From the NCBI GenBank assembly GCA_964023205.1, contig OZ026835.1, positions 13,722,414 to 13,786,413 of the forward strand: a stretch of 64,000 nucleotides of DNA. Reading direction: 5' to 3'. The notes beneath the pieces were generated by a model, which ran no database searches, was not told the DNA's origin, and saw only the letters and a program-made list of their open reading frames with translations. This document shows, in pieces, positions 22,890 to 34,756 of this stretch. This DNA is from Lutraria lutraria (taxonomy: Eukaryota > Mollusca > Bivalvia > Venerida > Mactridae). Made by a program: the position numbers and the translations under genes. Every line of letters starts with the position of its first letter. Position 1 is the stretch's first letter.

Positions 22890-24620
22890 ATTGATTAAAG
22901 ATTAAATCACACAGAGATAGGGATATGGGTCTTGTGATCAAACAGTAAAAATAAATTAGAAAACAAAAAGAAAAAACTTAGACAGTAACACAATGGGAAA
23001 ATAATATTACTGTACAAATCAAGAGAGAGAAAGGGTATGTGTAGAAATGAAGAAGGAGTCTTCTCAAGCATTATAATGCATGGTACTTTTCATGTGAATC
23101 TATTGCTGTCACGCATACAGACTTGAACCTGATTAAAGATTAGTGTATTTTTTTGATCGGGTTGTATAGGCTACGATTGAAAGAATACTACCTTGATTTC
23201 TTACCGTAAATAGATTTTGTCGTTTGCAAAATATTAACAAAAGTAGGGTCAACAACGGACCACCATACCTCACATTTGAAGTGATTTTCATTGAAATAAT
23301 CAGTAGTTCAGGAAGTTAGAAAATTTCGAAATATCATGACAATATTCACTGTAATAGTTGATGCAGGATAATAAATGACCATCATGACAATATTCATAAT
23401 AAATCTACTAAGGCAATATTCGCTCAATGGTACTGGTGATCATGAAGCCATTTATCAGTGTGTCATTGACGGTCAAGCGATAGGCAACAATTTTTCACAC
23501 GTCACAATGGCCAGTTACAAATATCATTAATATTGTTTTCTTTCAGTTCTGACAATTTTCAACATTGTTTCAGTTTCAAGTAGGTAGTTCGCATAACTAA
23601 CAGTGAAATACGACACATTTACATGTAATTAGATTTAAACCAATATCACTGAGTGATCATTTTATTAAAATCCCACAATGTCAACATGTATTAATGCTAA
23701 ACACGAAAATGAGAACTGCATGATTTAAGGTAGAAATGGCAAAAAGCAAGGAAAATTGTAGTCTATCTGATGGTTATGCAGGGATTGGCTTAGAGGGAGA
23801 CTAGGGTGAGATAGTCTCCCTGATATCTGGGACCATTATTCATGCGTGTATAATGGTCCCAGCTAACATTTTTGCCCGTTATTATGGAAGCCCTAAAAAT
23901 TGAGTTGGATTTCGGAGTTTTAAAAAGTCTTTTCAGCTGTTCAAAGTAAAAGTTGTCGTTTATAAGAAAGGAAGTATTGTAGCATGTACAATGTACGTAT
24001 TTTTCAAATGACAATGGCAAAAATAATGAAAACATGGCCTGAAACTTGATAAATAAACCACGTCCTGTTTCAATTCTTAAAGGATGAGAAGAAAGCCTAA
24101 ATCTTGTCATGGCTATGAGCAATTTTTAACATTTACATTAACTAGATACATGCTGTTGTCAAAATTTGCAGAAACCCTAAAAACCCTGGAATAAGATTAT
24201 TCCATTCTTGCATGACAATGTCTTCAACTTATTGTTTTAACAATACAGAAATAGTTTAGCATTACATACACCCTGTGAGTACAACGCTTCAGAGAATACT
24301 AATTCATTTAATGTATCTTTAACATTATATGCCCAATTAGTGATGTACGGTTTCTTTTCAAAATCTTTAAACAAAAAGTTTATATCTTGCATAATTCTTA
24401 GTGAGAAGATCTAATCAACCCAATTCTCCGTGTATAAAATACACACATTTTTGTGTGCTACTTTTTACTCATAATAAAGCTTTTCAATACTAAGTGTGAA
24501 CTTTTTCAATTGCTAATCAAATAATTCTAAAGAGTGCCTTATTGTTATGTTATGAAATCTACACAGACATTTTCTTAATGTAAAGATAGATTTCTGAGCT
24601 TGGTCAGCTAAAGTTTTATG
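22890..24620. other. AT-rich interior, no gene recognised
   Basis: A 110-codon ORF on the minus strand (23790-24122) has no recognisable motif. Nothing else was supported. Confidence 0.4.
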
Positions 24621-24639
24621 CGTTTCTACAAAGGGCCCT

Positions 24640-25110
24640 CCAGATCAAAACACTATTCTAACTGTTGGCAAATGCCCTCCTTTTCTGAATATATTAATTA
24701 TCTTTGTTAACAGTAAATTTCCAACGGTCACAGTATACATCCAATATGTTAAGATTACTTTGTAGTTCGGATGAGTTAGCAAATACCACGATGACCTCGG
24801 CTTACATTAATAAAACCTGTAAATCAATGCCTTTTGCTCCGTTTAAAAGTTGGTCATCCAGATCATTAAGGTACATGGAAAATAGAAAAGGCGACAAGCT
24901 TTCCCCCAGTCTTCGTCCAAGATGACCATAGAATAATTCGCCGATCTCATTATTAAATTTTACTCTGGTTGTAATTTGATAATACATCCATGGACTTAGT
25001 GACCTTATATAACCTTCCTCTTTATCCTGAATATCATATATTTCGGCAAACCAAATAATCGAAAGCTTTGGAACAATCGCTAAAAGTGCATTATTAATAA
25101 TTAAATCTAA
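24640..25110 (-). pseudogene. LINE reverse transcriptase fragment
   Basis: On the minus strand, pieces near 24802-24900 read LSPFLFSMYLNDLDDQL, a classic RT palm segment of non-LTR elements. Farther on (about 24800-24710) another frame has SSELQSNLN and YCDRWK, the segment after the catalytic YxDD region. The YADD box itself is not intact. The copy is short, frame-broken and old. Confidence 0.7.
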
Positions 25111-25404
25111 TTAATCTATGCAGTACAAATATGTGGCCAATCGTAGCCATTCCGACCCTAAAACCTGCTTGTGATTCCATGAGAGTATATGATAGTGCTA
25201 TTCAGAATGAGACATTAACATGCAAGTGTTTGTTTCTGCGCATATCTATGTCGTCGACTATAAGTCTTAATTACAAGCAAATGTAATATAAGACTATTGA
25301 TAAGGAACTTATAACATTGTGACAAATGTAGTAACTGTTCAGTTTATCAAGATCCTTTCAATATTTCCGCTGTGTCTTGGTGATATATATAATATCCCAT
25401 TTTC

Positions 25405-25422
25405 GGGGGGGGGGGGGGGGGG
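25405..25422 (+). repeat. run of 18 G
   Basis: A homopolymer of 18 G, able to form quadruplex structures and liable to length error. The ORF reading through it is not credible. Confidence 0.9.
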
Positions 25423-25424
25423 AT

Positions 25425-25925
25425 ATAAAGCAGACACAGACACAGTAGTATTTTGCTTTCAAACAAACAATTTTGTACATAAAGTATGTTGTTGTAATAA
25501 GTATGTGCAAATTTACTTTGTCATTTGTCATAAAACCATTTATTTATCAAACAATGGTGTTTTGTATATTTTGGGGTCAATTTACCCCACCCGCTTTCTA
25601 GCTATAATAAAGTAATACCATGAGTGTATTGATTAGCAAATGAATAGATAAACAATCTCCGAATATTTATTAGTCATTTAAAACCTTTTCAAATAAAAAT
25701 GAAAAAACAAATGATACTCATTTGCCATATAAGGTCATATTTTAACAATTTAAGCCCCTTTTTTAGATTCTCATTAATATTCACGAATATGCAAATGAGC
25801 AAATCAATAACAAACTATGCCTGGGATATAATAATTATATTGATCATATTTTAAAGCTATTTTGTATGTTTTATAACTGAAATAAACGACATTTTTGCGT
25901 ATTTATTACGACAAAGCTAAATCTT
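25425..25925. other. AT-rich spacer, no gene recognised
   Basis: No motif is seen. A possible splice acceptor (AAATCTTAG) ends at 25927. Confidence 0.4.
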
Positions 25926-25927
25926 AG

Positions 25928-26649
25928 AAATATTGCTGGTTGCCATGGAAACAGCCCGGCCGTTTGCTTATCCAGCATCCCTTAATCGTCCAACAACCGG
26001 AATTTGTTAAAATATACCCTAAGCTTCAAAAATATATAGGTGTACAAAAATCCCGCTATGGGGGGAGGGTTTCGATTATGGGCCCTTGGCCTATACAGTT
26101 TAAGCTGCCTCTTTCAAAAAAGCCACGCATTAGCCTTAATTGTCAAGGCTGTGAAATAGATGCCCCCGGTCAACGTTCACATATGGGACCGGGTGGCTGT
26201 TGTAACAGTCAAGATCCTGTTGATTTAACTCAAGAAAATGACGATGGTGATCTTGTCTTTGTGTAGATATGTTTTGTTAATGCACTGTTTATTGTTCATT
26301 GTTTTTCTTTTCTTTGTTGCAGATAGAATTTCATGACTACTGCTTTGCCCATTTAGAAAACGGTGTAGGTGAAACGCCTTACTGTAGGAGTATTAACTCT
26401 TATAAATTGGTTAATATTTACTACCATAATGATGATAGTGACAAATGTCATTTGAAAAGAGGTGGTTGTTATACTATTGTTGATATGCTTTATATTTCAA
26501 ATTTAAATAAATTTTATGTATGTAATGCTTATTATGATTTTTGTTTTGTTATGTATGTACCTTTGTCTATTCCGCGCTTCCTTGTGGAAAAGCGGTCTTG
26601 TGAATTTATGAATTATTATAGGTATAAGGATGAGCACTGTATAAAATAA
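25928..26649 (+). CDS. possible two-exon small gene at the right side of the large element, unknown function
   Basis: The first open segment (25928-26266) has no good ATG in its frame near the start, so an upstream exon is possible. It encodes a basic region (LPLSKKPR), a Cys/His/Gly-rich patch (NCQGCEIDAPGQRSHMGPGG then CC) and an acidic end with a hydrophobic patch (DLVFV). A T-rich tract with acceptor TTTGTTGCAG ends at 26322, and the next open segment (26323-26649) encodes a Tyr- and Cys-rich sequence of about 108 residues. AATAAA overlaps the stop at 26645-26650. The donor is not clear. I do not recognise the family. Given its place downstream of a Rep-like gene, a structural or accessory gene of the same element is possible, but I have no motif to support a capsid. 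Confidence 0.4.
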
Positions 26650-26959
26650 ATCACATCAAAGTTTACTTACTCTTCTGTTCTTTATTACTTGTTTTTGGTT
26701 TGATATCATTACACAGACACAAATACTTACCTTTCAGTCATATATGACATTATTTGAGTATAATATAGACACACTTCGTTATATTAAGTATTGAGTTTAT
26801 AAAATACTTGACCGGGGCACCAGGTGTGGGTGTACCCCCTATATAAATAAGCCATTACAACAATATGATGACAATTGTATATTCAGTTAGCTACGCCTGG
26901 AGTCAAGTTATAGGACAGGACACCCCCTGGGGGGTGTGATTGGGGACATGCACATCTGT

Positions 26960-29190
26960 AAAGGATGGTCTACGCGCTGTATGTTCGCGGACATCCTTTT
27001 TCTAATAAATTCATATGTCAGTAGTTACGTTCAATATTATATTCACTGAAACTGAATTTAATATGTTTTTTTAATATGATATTTTACTCGAGCAACATGA
27101 AACATTTTTATGTTGAAATGCATTACTGTTGGAAAGAAGTACAAAATATTCACTTTTTAGTCAAAGTAGCGAATAGTTGTGGATGTCCGCGGACATCCAT
27201 TTTCTCATAATTGACGGATATATATAACTGGTGGAAAGAAATACAAAATATTTGCTTTTTAGTCAAAATAGCCGTGGATGTCCACATCGGACATCCATTT
27301 ACTAATAAATTTGTATGTCTGTAGTCACGTTAAATTATATTCACTAAAATTAATTTAATATGTTTTTTTTTAATATAATGTTTTACCCTAGTAACATATG
27401 TAACATTTATAATGTTGAAATGCATTACTGTTGGAAAGAAGTACAAAATATTCACTTTTTAGTCAAAGTAGCGAATATTTGTGGATGTCCGCGGACATCC
27501 ATTTTCTCATAATTGTTTAAATATGCAAGCAGCAGTTCGTTCAATTCAATTCTCTAAAACTATATTTAGAATGTTCATACTTTAAAAAAAAATTTTCACC
27601 AGTACACGGACTTTGAACATCTAAAGTTTAAATGACTATAACTGGTGGAAAGAAGTGCAAAAAGACACTGTCTAGTCGAAGTCGCGAATATCTGTGGATG
27701 TCCGCGGACATCCATTTTCTTATAAATATGTAAGCAGTTCCGTTCAATTCTATTCTCTAAAACTATATTAAACATGTTCATATTTTGTAAAAAGATGTTT
27801 TACCCAAGTACATGAAACATTTGAAGTTGAAATGAATATATATAACTGGTGGAAAGAAATACAAAATATTTGCTTTTTAGTCAAAATAGCCGTGGATGTC
27901 CGCGTCGGACATCCATTTACTAATAAATTTGTATGTCTGTAGTCACGTTAAATTATATTCACTAAAATGAATTTAATATGGTATTTTTTTAATATCATGT
28001 TTTACCCGAGTTACATATGTATCATTTATAATGTTGAAATGCATTACTGGTGGAAAGAAGTACAGAATATCGCTTTTTAGTGAAAATAGCGAATATCGGT
28101 GGATGTCCGCGGACATCCATTTTCTAAAAATAAATTTGTAAGTTGACGAGTATTTACGTTCAATTATATTCACTAAAATGAATTTAATATGTTTTCTTTT
28201 ATAATATCATGTTTTACCCTAGTAACATATGTAACATTTATAATGTTGAAATGCATTACTGGTGGAAAGAAGTACAGAATATCGCTTTTTAGTCAAAATA
28301 GTGAATATCCTTGGATGTCCGCGGACATCCATTTTCTAAAAATAAATTTGTAAGTTGACGAGTATTTACGTTCAATTATATTCACTAAAATGAATTTAAT
28401 ATGTTTTCTTTTTTAATATCATGTTTTACCCGAGTAACATATGTAACAATTATAATGTTGAAATGCATTACTGGTGGAAAGGAGTACAGAATATCGCTTT
28501 TTAGTCAAAATAGTGAATATCCTTGTATGTCCGCGGACATCCATTTTCTAAAAATTAATTTGTAAGTTGACGAGTATTTACGTTCAATTATATTCACTAA
28601 AATGAATTTAATATGTTTTTTTTAATATAATGTTTTACCCGAGTAACATATGTATCATTTATAATGTTGAAATGCATTACTGGTGGAAAGAAGTATAGAA
28701 TATCGCTTTTTAGTCAAAATAGCAAATATCCTTGGATGTCCGTAGACATCCATTTTCTAAAAATAAATTTGTAAGTTGACGAGTATTTACGTTCAATTAT
28801 ATTCACTAAAATGAATTTAATATGTTTTTTTTAATATAATGTTTTACCCGAGTAACATATGTATCATTTATAATGTTGAAATGCATTACTGGTGGAAAGA
28901 AGTACAGAATATCGCTTTTTAGTCAAAATAGCGAATATCGGTGGATCTCCGCAGACATCCATTTTCTAAAATTAAATTTATACGTCGACCAGTAGTTATG
29001 TTCAATTATATACTGAATTTTATATGGTATTTTTTTAATGTGATGTTTTATCCGAGCAACATAAATCATTTATAATTTTGATATGTATTACTGGGGAAAG
29101 AAGCACAAAACATCGCTGTTTAGACTCATACAGTACCAGTAACAGTGGTGGATGTCCGCCGACATCAACGTACGGACATCCATTTTCTTA
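26960..29190. repeat. right subterminal tandem array, about 12 units
   Basis: Units of about 205-215 bp (some shorter) are centred on the perfect palindrome GGATGTCCGCGGACATCC, for example at 27181-27198 and 27483-27500. Each unit also has GGTGGAAAGAAGTACA, CTTTTTAGTCAAAATAGCG, TGAATTTAATATG and GTTTTACCCGAG. Read on the minus strand, the units align with the left-array units, so the two arrays are inverted relative to each other. The 28200-28900 units are the most alike. Confidence 0.85.
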
Positions 29191-29344
29191 TGAGTGTATG
29201 AGCAGGTAACGGTCAATTCTATTAATTATCACTGTACATGTATTCAATTTTATTTTCCTTTTTAATTAGATAGTATTTCATTCAAATAACATGCATCATA
29301 TAAAGTTTAAACACATTATTATAATGACTGAAATATATTTAAAT

Positions 29345-29823
29345 TCTTATTGAGTAAGTCAAGTATCGATCATATCCGCGGATATGGTCTAAACCATAAC
29401 ATGTCATGTTCGCTTTTCTTTTTTTCCTTTTAATAATGAATTAATTTACTACATCCAATTGTGCAAATTGTTTAGAATTATCTTAATTAATCATTCAAAT
29501 CCATTATCTTAAGAAAAATAATTATATACACGTTTATAAAAGGAAATTTAAGTCCATTCCGTTCACTACCGAAATGGTAACCGGTTAACTTTGGGATAAC
29601 TCGTATACTTATCCGTTCTCTAATACGGTGTTTTGGGTTAAATGTGCTACATAACTGTTTAACAAATATTTGAAAATGAGCATAATGTTCATAATTCAAT
29701 AATAAATATGTTAAAAACAGTAATAATGAACATAATTGACTGTTACTCCATAAATAAACAAACGAAAATGGATGTCCGTTGGATGTCCGTGGACATCCGG
29801 ATGTCCGCTGTTTAGTCATACCC
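29345..29823 (-). repeat. right terminal inverted repeat of the 23.4 kb element
   Basis: Its reverse complement matches 6412-6890 throughout, including the multi-hairpin GGACATCC cluster at 29769-29811, the long AT-rich middle and the palindrome ATATCCGCGGATAT at 29372-29385. The 112-codon ORF here is a by-product of the repeat, because the left end yields a similar translated phrase. Confidence 0.85.
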
Positions 29824-29831
29824 ATTTTTTG

Positions 29832-30060
29832 TGAGAAATGTTTCTACACGAGTCCAAGTAAAATCAAGTGACCCTAAGGTCGGGGCCAATTTTTACCCCA
29901 GGATCATAATATGAACAAATTTTTAAGAGGCCTCCTAGACAATACTACATACAAAATATCTTAGCTCTAGGCCTAATAATTATGTGGTTTTGGTGAAGAT
30001 TTTTCGAATTTTCCAATATAAAATAGAGTAAATCCCAGTGTATCTGGCCATTCTCCCCCT
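29832..30060. repeat. body of the dispersed repeat split by the large element
   Basis: It reads AAGTGACCCTAAGGTCGGGG, then CAATTTTTACCCCAGG, then ATATCTTAGCTCTAGGCC. This is the body of the family whose head lies at 6345-6411; the two are contiguous in the copy at 655-1340. Confidence 0.65.
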
Positions 30061-30109
30061 CTGGGCCACTTAATTCCCCCCCCCCCCTGATTTTTTCATT
30101 TTGTAAATC

Positions 30110-30645
30110 TACATCTGTCGCTTTATGTCTGCCTGTTCCTATTCCTGAGTTTATATTTACTTCTGTATGCTCAAATTTCTGGGTTAGTATTTACTTCTGT
30201 ATGTTCAATTTTCTGAATTTATATTTACTTCTGTGTGCTCATATTTCTAAGTTTTTACTTATGTCTGTAAGATCATATTTCTGAGTTTATACTTACGTCT
30301 GTATGTTCATATATTTCTTAGTTTATATTTATGTCTATAGTCCATATTTCTGAGTCTATATTTACTTCTGCATGTTCATATTTCTGACTTTATACTTACG
30401 TCTTTATGTCCATATTTCTGAGTTTTTACTTACATCTGTATGTTCATATTTCTGACTTTATATTTACTTATGTAGTCCATATTTCTGAGTTTATATATAC
30501 TTCTGTACGTTCATATTTCAGAGTTTATATTTACTTCTATAGTCCATATTTTCTGAGTTTATATTTACTTCTGAATGATCATATTTCTAAGTTTATACTT
30601 ATGTCTTTATCTTCATATTTCTGAGTTTATATGCCATGAGGGGAA
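30110..30645. repeat. minisatellite, about 36 bp period
   Basis: Repeats of CATATTTCTGAGTTTATA followed by TTTACTTCTGTATGTT, about 14 diverged copies. The 72-codon ORF inside is a repeat artefact. Confidence 0.8.
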
Positions 30646-30729
30646 AAAGTGACGAAAAATGTTACCAATTTTATAATGGTTAGCATCATTTCAGAATTTA
30701 AGTTAGGGGAAAAAGTGGCCAAGAGAGAA

Positions 30730-31010
30730 ACAAGAGGGCCATGATGGCCCTATATCGCTCACATGACAATCACTGTTCACTCATTAAAACATTGTTTTGA
30801 ACCAGTGACCTAGTTCTTTTGACCCCAGATGACCCATGTTAGAACTTGTCCTACATATAAATAAGACAAACATTTTGACAAAATTTGGTGAAGATCCAAT
30901 CAAAACAATGAAAACTATAGCATAGACAAGGTTTTCCTAAGATTTTACCTTGAGACCTAATTTTTGACCCCAGATGACCTATGTTCTAAGTAAAGATCAT
31001 CATGCACATA
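30730..31010. repeat. dispersed repeat copy
   Basis: The head is AAGAGGGCCATGATGGCCCT..CGCTCAC, followed by GACCCCAGATGACCCATGTT modules. It is related to the longer copy at 35812-36530. Confidence 0.65.
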
Positions 31011-32094
31011 TAACATTTTTATATTGTTGCAAATATATGATGTTTTTATATGAAGAATAAATACATTTTTAGGAGAAAAGAAATGAAGAAAAAAATAGAG
31101 GGTTTAAGCTTGTTTCCAATTCCGTATAATTAATAATATTCATACATGAATGATATTTGTAACAGTCGAAATGTAAAAAGTTTTTGCTCGGAAAAAGATG
31201 ATAAATTATAATTCAAAACCAGCCAATTTGGTGTTGTGCTGATTTAACTTGTCATTTATCAATGCTATTTCTTTTTCTAATTTTATTCTTATTTTAAGAT
31301 ATAACTAAGTTATCAAAATTTAGTGCTTGATTTCTATATTGCTTGAGAAGTAAAATGAAACTAATTACATTTCTTCTTTTCATATTTTCCTTGTTTATTA
31401 TTCCAAAACATACTGTTTTTAAGTTTGGCCAAGATAAATGGGAACTTTCAATTTTGCCAATGTTGCATCAAAACATTTAGCAAACTACACTTTAAATTGA
31501 ATGATAAGTAGTTTTTTCAAACAGGTCAGTTCGAGACCTTTCTAATGATGTATAGTTTTATACATGTTCGATAAGCATTTACCAAATTATTTGGGAAAAT
31601 ATATCTAAAAAATGCCATTTTTACACTGTTTTGGAGTCTCACAAAGTTTTTGTTGTTTTTTTCACCAGTTGGTTTGAAAATGTTTTCTTAGTTACATTTC
31701 TTTTTATGTGTTTTCCAAGTTTGAATGGAGTTCAGGTAAAGACTACATTTTACATTACTTACATTAAATCATTTTTTAAGAAAATAACCATAAACGAGTA
31801 AACACCTACCTTCGTTATGTGAGTAAGATTTTAAATTTACCTTGCCAAATTTGACAGATTCTAAAACAATGTTACTGTTTTATTTTACAGGTATAACTAT
31901 TTGAACATTAAGAGATAATAATAAATTTTCAAATGCACAGAAAGTTTTTCAGAGGATAACATTTTCTTTTTGATAAAACAACAACTGAATATTGTCATTT
32001 TTATGTAGAGTCTGTAGCCCACTTTTGAAATGTATACTGGCTGAATATAAAAATCATTACCACAGTTTTGTGACCTTTTCTGTTTTTAGTTTGT
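31011..32094. other. AT-rich stretch upstream of the second Rep-like locus
   Basis: No gene was recognised. It contains one copy of the GTAGAGTCYGTAGCCC motif at 32005-32020. Confidence 0.5.
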
Positions 32095-32095
32095 T

Positions 32096-32178
32096 CACAA
32101 ACACACGAAGAAATAAGTAACATCACAGAAGAACTAGAAAAGGGTATAAGACAAACTGGTTACACACTACTTAACAAA
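32096..32178 (+). pseudogene. short upstream exon of the second Rep-like locus
   Basis: The exon-like segment follows TTCTGTTTTTAG and ends at a strong donor AAAG/GTGAGA. In the frame ending AACAAAG it encodes an acidic, helix-prone stretch (HEEISNITEELEKG). It lies 22 bp before the first Rep-like codons, matching the order ORF1 then Rep at 18.2-21.3 kb. The relation to that ORF1 is by position and character only. Confidence 0.4.
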
Positions 32179-32908
32179 GGTGAGATTTTATAATTCCAGA
32201 TGTACAGTATCGTCATCACCAACCTACCGGCAACAATTACAGAATATCACTTGCGAGCTAACGTCCTAGCTGAAGACACGAATGGAAATATCATTCAAAT
32301 GAAAGACGGCCATGCCAAGATTGTACCATACAACAAAGGACACCATCCAACATCATAGAGAAATGGACTACACCATTAAACTTGTATCAGCAACTAACGC
32401 CGCAAGATACCGAAACCATAAACCAGATAAAAGCATTCATCAACGCCAATCAAACAGCCCTAACTTATCACGATGGAGAATTAGACAGTAACTGCAGCTT
32501 CCATAGCCTCCATCTACATATGATAATGAAATGCCCAAACAACCATATCTCGACATCATACCAATTTAAGAAGATCAGAAAGAATCTCATGAAAAAAAAC
32601 ATGAGCGTCACTTCGCAGAAAATAGCACACCCAACGCAATTCGGGAAATGTATGAGCTTAAATCCACGGGTATACCTAGGCGCAAATGATGAAGACTTGA
32701 TGAAACTCATACCACCACAACACTTTAACGAGACAAAGAAACACGATGATGACGAACCAGCAGCTAAGAGACAAAAGACCAACTACTCAAAGAACAACAA
32801 AACCTACAATCAAATCACGGAACTAATAAAACTGATGCACAAGTACAAGACGAACGAGAAAGACGACTTATACCGACTTACGTCACATACCACCGATGAA
32901 GACACCTA

Positions 32909-33810
32909 CAGTAAAACCTCGATTATCCGAACACCGATTATCCGAATACCCGGTATTATCCGAATAAAATCTACGGTCCCGATTACATTGCTATATATTT
33001 CAACTACAACGAACCCCGGTTATACGAATCGGATTTTACGAATACCTGGTGTAATCCGAATACATTATTTGGTCCCTAAAGTTACGAATGCGCGTATTTT
33101 CACACCTATTATTCGAATTCGTCAATTGATAACAATGGCCAATTGAGAATCAAATGTCATGTGACAAACAATGTGTAACATCAATTCATACATGAAGCGT
33201 GTCAACAGTTTAATTATCATTAAGTTGACCATATTGTTTGTTACGATTTTATACTAATCGCGACGAATATTTAAACTCACAATGATCTCGGGTATAATAA
33301 GTTAATACGCGTACGTACCTGGTGATCTGTATTCCAGCGTCATTCAAAATTTAAAAACTAATTCGAACACAATTAATACAAAACTAACTAGAATATGATG
33401 ATTTAGTGAAAAAATGTTCCAAACAGAAAAACATTACAAATGTGACGTCATAGCGATGCCTAGTCGATCGTTAGTAAATAACGTGTGAATGACATAATTT
33501 TGGGTCGGATTGTGTTCTGCATAATCCATAAATACGCGGGTATTCATTTAACAAGAATAATTGTTTCATTTGTTAACCCATATACATTCATAAAACAAAG
33601 ATAAATAATTAGTGTTTGTTATATATTTGATTTTATTCTTATTATAACGTCGTGTTTGCATACGAGATTTAACTCCCTTGTAAAATACGGACAGTACGGA
33701 ATTTATCGTTTCCAAACAGTACATCATACTGAAATGGATTATTCGAAACCATGGATTATCCGAATGATTTTTTAGGGCCCAATGACATTCGAATAATCGA
33801 GGTTTTACTG
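32909..33810. mobile_element. 902 bp pogo/Tigger-type MITE inserted in the second Rep-like gene
   Basis: The ends are CAGTAAAACCTCGATTAT (32909) and its complement (to 33810), 23 bp with one mismatch, flanked by TA at 32907-32908 and 33811-33812. Several ATTATCCGAA copies lie just inside each end and are probably transposase sites. The inserted length with one TA is 904 bp. The frames on the two sides differ by exactly that remainder, so the insertion interrupted one continuous reading frame. The ORF running from 32382 into the element to 33146 is an artefact past 32908. Confidence 0.9.
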
Positions 33811-34756
33811 TATATCGACATATACCGATCACATGCATGGAACAAAATCTATCCAACAGCAAGAGAAGAATATACATTACAGAATCAACTCAAAAACCAA
33901 ACTTACTATGACTGGTTTATGAATTTCCCAACAGAAGACCATAATAGAAAATCCCGATATATGACATGGCAAGAAACACAAAGATACATATATTACTGGT
34001 GCTGTGAACAAAGAATAAATCCAAATCAACTCGTAACTGACATCTACAAACTACTAAAAATGGAAGATAACAAAAATAAATTGTTTATACTTCCACGGAG
34101 CTTCCAACGCCGGCAAGACATTCTTTATGAAGTTAATCATACCAATTGACACAATCGCCGGATACGTCACCACTTCCAGAGAATTCCCATTCGGAGAATG
34201 CGTCTATAGCCTGATCATCGTCATATATGAACTGACAATAGAAAATAAGGTCAAGAGCTACCTCTACAAAAACATCTTGGGCGGAGAAATAACGCAAGTA
34301 AATGTCAAAAACAAGCCATCCGTAATGATGACCAAACGACCAGTAATAGTGACAACAAATACCAACATATGGCAATACGTAACAAACGACCGGAAAATGT
34401 TCGAGAACAGATGCTATGTCTACAGCAATCTCATCACCAGCAAAGTCTCCCAAGACTACTCGCAAAAGGGAACTCCCAACCCAGACTTCCTCAAAGATTG
34501 TTTCAGACTGCTAGAACAACATAAATTCGAATCCATGATACTAGTGGAACAACAACAACAAACCAGAAGAACAACTACAAGTACAAGCACGACCACATCA
34601 CCAATAAGAATGTCAATAGACACATCGGCACACACGACACCAGAACAGATGACAAAAGACAAACAGATTCAAACAACAAATGAAGTATGTGACAAAGAAT
34701 CTCAAACAACAACGTGCTATGGATGCTAAGTAGATCACCCATCACAGGCTAACCAT

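Larger units (their letters stand above)
6412..29823 (+). mobile_element. 23.4 kb terminal-inverted-repeat element carrying a parvovirus-like HUH-SF3 Rep gene
   Basis: Seen: long inverted repeats at both ends (6412-about 6890 and about 29345-29823), direct copies of ATTTTTTG immediately outside, homologous tandem arrays inside each end in opposite orientation, and one intact large ORF pair in the middle. The insertion splits a dispersed repeat whose contiguous form is seen at 655-1340. An alternative reading of the boundary gives a TA duplication (TA at 6417-6418 in GGTATGAC, mirrored on the right). An 8 bp duplication is used by hAT, P and Zisupton-type elements, but no such transposase is visible. 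Interior passengers (SINE, MITE, LINE relics) indicate that the copy is not new. It may be a virus-derived or Rep-capturing transposon. The element boundaries are well supported; the mechanism and classification are not. Confidence 0.8.

Noticed and set aside
23790..24122. 110-codon minus-strand ORF as a gene of the element
   Set aside because: No motif, no splice or poly(A) context, and composition like surrounding AT-rich DNA.
25319..25615. 98-codon ORF containing a Gly run
   Set aside because: It reads through an 18-G homopolymer; there is no domain or start support.
6412..29823. Polinton/Maverick, herpesvirus-like or adintovirus identity for the large element
   Set aside because: No protein-primed polymerase, retroviral-type integrase, capsid protease or packaging ATPase motif is visible in any frame that I could read.
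29487..29825. 112-codon minus-strand ORF
   Set aside because: It lies wholly within the right terminal inverted repeat, and the left repeat gives a frame-broken version.
30406..30624. 72-codon ORF rich in Tyr, Phe and His
   Set aside because: It is translated minisatellite with no start context and periodic codons.
32909..33146. C-terminal part of the 254-codon ORF starting at 32382
   Set aside because: This part is read through the inserted MITE; the codons ATTATCCGAA-derived (IIRI repeats) are terminal-repeat sequence, not Rep.
34133..34662. Minus-strand ORFs opposite the second Rep-like helicase, hydrophobic in appearance
   Set aside because: They are shadows of the plus-strand coding bias; the plus strand carries the SF3 motifs.
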